This document shows positions 58,637 to 64,000 of a DNA stretch of 64,000 nucleotides, one piece after another. Position numbers and translations under genes: made by a program. Position 1 is the stretch's first letter; every line of letters starts with the position of its first letter. Location of the stretch: contig OY728120.1 of assembly GCA_963277665.1 (NCBI GenBank), forward strand, positions 428,364,138 to 428,428,137. The letters are read 5' to 3'. The notes under the pieces are model-generated. The model was not told the DNA's origin. It did not search any database and was given only the letters and a program-made list of their open reading frames with translations. Source of the stretch: Viscum album. Lineage: Eukaryota > Streptophyta > Magnoliopsida > Santalales > Viscaceae.

Positions 58637-59525
58637 GCGGAGGAGAGGGGTGTTTTCTCTATATTATATTCATTAGTTTATTATTTCGGCTCAAGACTAT
58701 GAATTGATTGATAATTATATCAAAATATATTAAAATAATATAATAGGGTTTGATATATTAGGCTTAAATCCTCCTTACATCATATATTACTCCATAATTC
58801 ATTATTAAGCTTTTATTGTAAATTGTTGTATTTTACTGTTCATCAAAAATTCATGTATTTTAGAAAAATATAAAAAAATCATCATAACCATTTTTGGACT
58901 TGTGGAATTAAAAAATGTACTCCATTTTATAAAAATAATTTTCTAAATATGATTAATCTAATTTTTAATTAAATTCATCATTTACATGGAAAATACAGAT
59001 TTTAAAATTATAACGGATTTTATAACACTGAAAAATTATTTAAGGTATCATAAAATAATCTTAAAACAACAAGATAAAAAAATATTAATTTTTGAATTAA
59101 TATAATGAAAATACATTATCCTTTTTAATATAATAAATTTGTTATTAAAACATAATTAAATATTTATAACTTGTTAAAATACCAACATATGATTAACAAT
59201 TTTTAAAATATGTTCATACTTATACTATGATATAATTATATCATATTTTCACTTATAAGATGCATAAATGTTATTTATACTATAACGTGTGAGGTTACAA
59301 TTCAGTTTTTTGGATTACTATTCATAAGGTTCATGTTTCTATTCAAAAGGCCATGTTACTATTTCATCTGTATAGGTTCCATACCTTCTAGAAATACATA
59401 TATTTCATTAATTCATCATTTATAAGGCTATTATCATTGTATTTATGGGATTTTATGTGTTTTAAACAATATAACATTAATATAAGAGGGGTGACATTCT
59501 ATTGATAAAATATTGGGTCGTTACA

Positions 59526-59530
59526 ACAAC
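59526..59530. other. Target-site duplication ACAAC of element B (right copy)
   Basis: Exact match to 19158-19162. Element A's integrase sequence resumes at the next base. Confidence 0.9.
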
Positions 59531-60400
59531 GGTAATCGACATGACCTCCCATAGAGTGCCTCAAATGGTTCCATCTAAATCGTGTATTAGAATCTTTTAT
59601 AATAAGAAAACTCAAAGAGAGAAATTAAATTTCCCTGTGAACCTCAGAAGTCCAGAACATAATCTCTCAACATATCCTCTAGTACCAGAATTGTATATTT
59701 TGACTGTTCTTCCATCTATGGGTGGAATTTCATACTCAAGAACACCTGGGAACCAAATATCTTATGTAATCCTTGACTGAAGCACAATTTAAAACATGGA
59801 TCCTCATTTGAAATGATAGTCCCTAGAACCCCATGTAATTTCACTATCACTTTAACATATATCTCACAAACTAATCAACAATTAATGTCTCCTCGATCTG
59901 TAAGAAATTAGGCACTCAAAACAATCAAACCACAACCACCCAGACCACGTCACTCCTCTAAGGAATCCTTAGAAGAACCACTAAAAAATACATTGTTACA
60001 ACATACCACTTCCATTTTGGGATGGGAAATGTTTGTGACAAAAGAACTGGGTGCTGATGCTCAACATTCACCTGCTGAAATGTAAGGGATCATACTTCAT
60101 AACCCAAAACCTCCATCTTTATACTCGGAAACTATTACTTCATATGATGATCACGATACATTTTTTTAAAACCAGGATTACAACCCACCTCAATGCATTA
60201 GACTCATGTATAAAATATTCTCACCCTCCCACTGACACCACTACACAAACACAAACATAAAAAATTACATTGAAAACATCATCCCAACCAAAAGGTGACT
60301 CCCACCTTTAAGTATTCCTTTTTTTCCAAACACTTTGGATCCTCAAGCTGACTCTCCCTAACCCAACAAAAAATCACAGACTAAAATACTATGGACACAT
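59531..60400 (-). pseudogene. Element A integrase core remnant (right of insertion B)
   Basis: Minus strand fragments: PPMDGRTVK near 59720 (DGQ block), GYVERLCSGL, then FSYYKRF and MEPFEALYGRSCRLP at 59531-59600, the gypsy integrase motif just before the C-terminal domain. It continues at 19162 downward after the B insertion. Stops throughout; the catalytic Asp blocks upstream are not readable. Confidence 0.75.
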
Positions 60401-61760
60401 TGTTCAACTTGTTCTCCCCCTCCTGAACCTCCATGTGAATCTCAGAATACAAGGCCATCATTCTCCACTCAGAGATAGATTCCTAAACCACCTAATTCCA
60501 AGTCTTCTAACATAGAAAATCCATAACACTATTCCATTTTCATGGTGTGTAAAACAATATTAAATAAAAATACTACATATATTCAACCCATATTCATTTC
60601 TGATGATTTAAATCATATTGACATAAAATATACCTAGGTCACTTATGGTTAGTAAACACCATGAACTATTCACCCAATAAGTAATGCCTCTGGAACCTTC
60701 AAGAATAAAACACAGTAGTAAAATCAAGATCATGAGTAGGGTAGTTTATTTCATAAGGCATAAAATAACATGATCCATATGTGATAACCCGATCATCTTG
60801 AATCAAATCTACTCCAATCCTAGCACCATATGTATCATAGAAGAAGGTATACTTCTTACCCAACTCAGGTAAGGTCAGAATCTATGTGTTCGTCGAAAGA
60901 TTATTCAACTCTTTAAAAGAAATTTTTCATGCCTCAAACCATTGGAACTTAACTCTCTTATAGGATAACCTAAAATGTGGCACTGTTAAATGGGATTAAT
61001 CTTTAATGAACCTCCTATAATAACTTGAAAACCCTAGAAAACTCCAAACTTCAGAAATAATCTTGGGCTTTCCCCAAGACACAATATCCCGCACCTTCTT
61101 TGGATCCACCAACAAACCTACCTTAGAGATAATAGGACCCATTAAATGAACCTTATTAATATAGACATGAAATTACTTTATATTGGCATAAATCCTCTTC
61201 TCTCTTAGTGAAATCATGACAATGTCATGATGATTGACTTGATGTTTATGAGTTTAATAGTACCCCAAGATTTAATCAATAAAGAAAACTATGAATTGAT
61301 CTAGATATGGGTGAAATATTCAGTTCATTAAGTCCATGAATATAGTCGATGCATTGGCTAACCAGAACGACATCAAGACAAAATAATACAACCTTTACCT
61401 TCTTCTTCAAGATGTCCACAATATATCAGAAGGCCTCACACTAAGATGATGATAACCTAATCTTAAATTGATCTTAGAAAACACCAATTCACATTTCAGC
61501 TAGTCAAATAGATTTTTAATTCAAGGAGGATTGTATCTATTATTAATTATCATATGATTCAGCTTCTTGTAATAGACACATAACCTCAAAGATCTATCGT
61601 CCTTCTTAGAAAACAATAGGGGAGACCCCCCATGGTGATGTACTAAGATTAATGAACCCTTTATTCTCTAATTCCTCCAACTAACAGAGGAATGGAAACT
61701 GGATCTACTCCTGGAAGTAACTGTATTGTGAACATAAAATCCCTCTTAGGTGGAATCCCG
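60401..61760 (-). pseudogene. Element A reverse transcriptase and RNase H remnant
   Basis: RT blocks on the minus strand: KGFINLSTSPWGVSPIVF near 61640, SLRLCVYYKKLNHM, KINLRLGYHHLSVR, then FID-stop-ILGY at 61266-61290 where FIDDIL is expected, and WGKPKIISEVWSFLGFSSYYRRFI near 61020. RNase H traces follow (VITYGSCYFMPYEINYPTHDL near 60750 and FTNHK near 60650). The second catalytic Asp is a stop codon. Confidence 0.82.
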
Positions 61761-61899
61761 AGGTATCCTTAGGAAAAACATCCTAAACACAATCTACCAT
61801 AAGAGGAAAGACCTATTGATCAACTCCTCCATTTCCATCACAAGGTAAGATACTTGGGTTTTTAGTTATCCCAACTACAATAAATCTTTCTCCATAAAT

Positions 61900-62340
61900 C
61901 TTGCTCAAACATCCCACTCAATAAGTTGAACATACATTTATCCCTTAAGAGAAGCGATGGTTACCCATTGATGGTAATAGTAAATATGGGTTTGATTCAA
62001 TACAAGCCAATACATAACCAAAATCATGTCAAAACGTGACATTTTGAGGAAAAACAGGTTCCATATAAAATGATAACAACTATACTCCAATGAAAAATCT
62101 GTACACTATCTAATATCCTCATCTCACACCCCTAATGGATTATCAGTCGACATGACCCCGCACATATGTTACATGGTAAGGACCAAAATATCTACGATCT
62201 ATGCATAGATAAAATGGTGTGTGGAACCTATGTCAAATAATTAATTAACGAGCAAGGAATCTATACTAATCAGAACTCGAACTATAGATAGTCCAGCCTC
62301 ACCACCCCCAGGTTTATATAGAACAATATGAAGCTAACCT
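61900..62340 (-). pseudogene. Element A aspartic protease remnant
   Basis: Minus strand LFDIGSTHHFI at 62205-62237 matches the DSGSTHSF active site with Ser changed to Ile and the Asp kept. A weak lead-out follows at 61940-62060. It lies between gag and RT, as expected for gypsy. Confidence 0.72.
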
Positions 62341-62399
62341 TCCCCTCTACCTTGGGCTCCATCTTGAGTCCCTAGCCCTGCACAACCCTACTGATAAGG

Positions 62400-63460
62400 A
62401 TTATCTAACTCCAGAGTACTGCTTCCCCCTCCTTGTCTGGTACAACCATTTAAGATCCATCTACCTGCTTGATATGAGGTAACCGCCCCCTTCATACACT
62501 CAACTCTTACCTCTAGCCTCCATTTTCGCCTTATTGTTGTGAATTTATACAAAACCTCTTCGCAAACCCCAACCTACCGCATGACCAGAACTCAACTAGT
62601 GGTTGGGGAAACTAAACCCACATGTGTCCATGCCTACCACACTGGAAACAAAACACCAGATCTCCACACTAAGAGTTTGAACATATTTTTAGACTAATCT
62701 ACACACTACTACCAATGTTGAATCCCCCAAAATTATGCTTTATTCTCTCAGAACCCACAACACAAACCCTCCAAACTAGAACCACATGTTTACTACTTGA
62801 ATCCCTTTCAGGTTCCCTTCTGAGATAAGATCATGATCCAAAATATTTGGAAACCATTTCAAATGAAATATGTTCACCTAATACCTGGTGTCATGTGTCA
62901 TTCCTTCATGAAACATTTCACCACAACTTCATTGTCTCCTACCAACACTGTAATGATGCCTCGAAAATTGGTGAGATAGCAAGAATAATCCATCACCGAC
63001 ATTACCCCATGGAACAATCTCATAAGATCCATATCCTTATTGTATCTCCATGTTTCTGGATTTAAATTCTCTAGAAAAATTTCTTGGAAATCTTTCTATA
63101 GCATTCCTTCATCATGTTCGGTTGGCACCATGATATCCCAACAACACCTTTCCTAACCTCTAAATATATTGGCTAAAAACATGTATCGATTCTCATAGGG
63201 AGTCTCCAAATGATCAGGAATCATCTGGATGGACTATATCTAGAACTCGGATTCCTCTTGTCCACTCTATAAAGTAATGGTTGGAGGGTGTTGTAGATGA
63301 AACTCCCGGGTTAGCTCAAACTTGATTGGTACAACCCACCCTGGGTCATATTCCATAATTTGTATGAAGTGATCATCATTCTCATAGAACTACACTTCTT
63401 TATTGTTCTAAATCCCCACATTCTCTTCTTCCACTACTAGAGGATCATTTTTGGAAACAT
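62400..63460 (-). pseudogene. Element A gag remnant
   Basis: A zinc knuckle at 62609-62650 reads CFQCGRHGHMWV followed by a stop and Phe where the last Cys should be. Upstream (62700-63460), gag-like minus-strand sequence is broken by many stops; RFPRNFSREFKS and KWFPNILDHDLI are among the readable pieces. The N-terminus is not defined. Confidence 0.6.
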
Positions 63461-64000
63461 CCTCTTTTCACCAGACCAGAACATGTCTTCGTGGTGACAT
63501 TTCTCTACAATTCCAAACACGATCTTTTAGACACATAACAAGAAGATTTCACAATTTTTATACAATAAGGCTCGCTTCTTTCCATAAAAATCATATTTAT
63601 ACACCATCCCAAATGATACAATCACGCTTAAAACAATACTCCCATAAAAAACCTACCATGGGTCATGGTTAACATGATGTAAACTAATTTACACGGTTAC
63701 AAGGCTTGAATTGGACACCATTTCAAAATCATTACCATGCATACTATGTTATCCTTTATTATTAGGCACATTTCCCATCTCATAAAATTTTAAGGACAAT
63801 ATTTCCAACTATCATTAAACCCTTAGTTGTATAAAATTCTTTAACCATTATTTAACATTTTTCACTGACACCATTTTATTAGACACCATTTTTCTTCAAA
63901 TTTCCATAAAGTAAAATGCACCCTACTTATGATACCCCACACAACCTTCATGTGTGTTCCATTCATGATACATGTTACTTATATACATAGTTTCCTAAAA
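63461..64000 (-). other. Probable element A leader, no gene
   Basis: Should hold the start of gag, the leader and possibly the PBS of element A. I see no TGGTATCA match or LTR terminus before the edge. The 73-codon plus-strand frame at 63451-63672 has no signature. Confidence 0.4.

Larger units (their letters stand above)
19163..59525 (-). mobile_element. Element B: Ty3/gypsy chromovirus (Tekay-like) with insertions in both LTRs
   Basis: Minus orientation. 3' LTR: 19163-19326 plus 27437-28158. Interior: 28159-32913 with PPT, chromodomain, integrase, RNase H, RT, protease, gag and PBS. 5' LTR: 32914-33213 plus 57115-59525. The 5-bp TSD ACAAC flanks the whole 40.4-kb span, and each split LTR rejoins exactly across an inserted element with its own TSD (AGCTT for F, TAACA for C). 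LTR termini are TG...TA on the element strand. Without insertions B would be about 8.4 kb. All coding domains are disrupted; RT reads ISDIL where VDDIL or IDDIL is expected. Confidence 0.88.
57115..59525 (-). repeat. Element B 5' LTR, distal part, full-length version
   Basis: Resumes with TCATAATCATGAGAGGAAGC, matching 27572 onward in the partner, and ends TCGTTACA before the ACAAC duplication. Together with 32914-33213 the LTR is about 2.7 kb. Around 58820-59000 it shares a diverged block with element F's LTR (CATTTTATAAAAATAATT and neighbours), which ties the two families. Confidence 0.85.
16132..64000 (-). mobile_element. Element A: old Ty3/gypsy chromovirus (Tekay-like), split by element B and running off the right edge
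   Basis: In minus orientation the 3' LTR is 16132-18528, followed toward higher coordinates by PPT, chromodomain and integrase C-terminus (to 19162). After the 40-kb insertion of B, it continues with integrase core, RNase H, RT, protease and gag at 59531-63500. The integrase frame resumes across the insertion once one copy of the ACAAC target duplication is discounted: GRSCRLPL sits on both sides of the junction in the expected order. The 5' LTR and PBS lie beyond 64000. All domains contain stops; the RT catalytic motif reads FID-stop-IL. Non-functional. Confidence 0.85.

Noticed and set aside
59502..59780. 92-codon plus-strand frame beginning at the end of the B LTR
   Set aside because: It is antisense to the element A integrase remnant and crosses the insertion boundary.

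Overview
This window reads as intergenic heterochromatin from a large, AT-rich plant genome. I find no host protein-coding gene, rRNA, tRNA or CRISPR array. The plant call rests on several signs: Ty3/gypsy chromovirus pol remnants with a chromodomain-like tail (Tekay/Del-like), LTRs of 1.9-3.2 kb, Ty1/copia elements with YVDD reverse transcriptases, primer-binding sites matching initiator tRNA-Met (TGGTATCAGAG), and a long satellite array with ~167-bp monomers. The species cannot be named from the sequence.

Layout. 1-2.44 kb: badly decayed Ty1/copia pol on the minus strand (protease, integrase, RT). 2.44-9.84 kb: AT-rich sequence with no recognisable gene, apart from a C-rich pocket at 6.14-6.54 kb. 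9.85-14.93 kb: about 30 diverged satellite monomers of two alternating types (A and B), giving a ~340-bp dimeric rhythm; A monomers carry a 25-bp dyad. 14.93-16.13 kb: unassigned spacer.

16.13-64.00 kb is one nested stack of LTR retrotransposons, resolved from LTR pairs, target-site duplications (TSDs), primer-binding sites (PBS) and polypurine tracts (PPT). Element A, a minus-strand Tekay-like gypsy, has its 3' LTR at 16132-18528 and runs off the right edge. Element B, a second Tekay-like gypsy (19163-59525, TSD ACAAC), split A's integrase. Element F, a pol-less element with two 3219-bp LTRs (LARD type, 19327-27431, TSD AGCTT), sits in B's 3' LTR. Element C (33214-57109, TSD TAACA, plus strand, gag-like interior only) sits in B's 5' LTR. 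Element D (36058-51350, TSD CATAT, type unknown, made largely of five different minisatellite blocks) sits in C's 5' LTR. Element E, a nearly complete Ty1/copia (36781-46435, minus strand), sits in D. The order is therefore A > B > (F) and (C > D > E), five levels deep on one side.

F is by far the youngest by LTR identity (26 differences in about 1 kb counted by hand). E keeps the best coding sequence, with an intact YVDD and CCHC knuckle, but its LTRs are much more diverged. A, B and C are dead, with stops and lost catalytic residues. The most unusual items are the satellite, the GC-richer small reading frame in F's U3, the minisatellite-built element D, and the resolved nesting itself. Domain edges are read by eye and are accurate to tens of bases; TSD, LTR, PBS and PPT edges are exact as stated.
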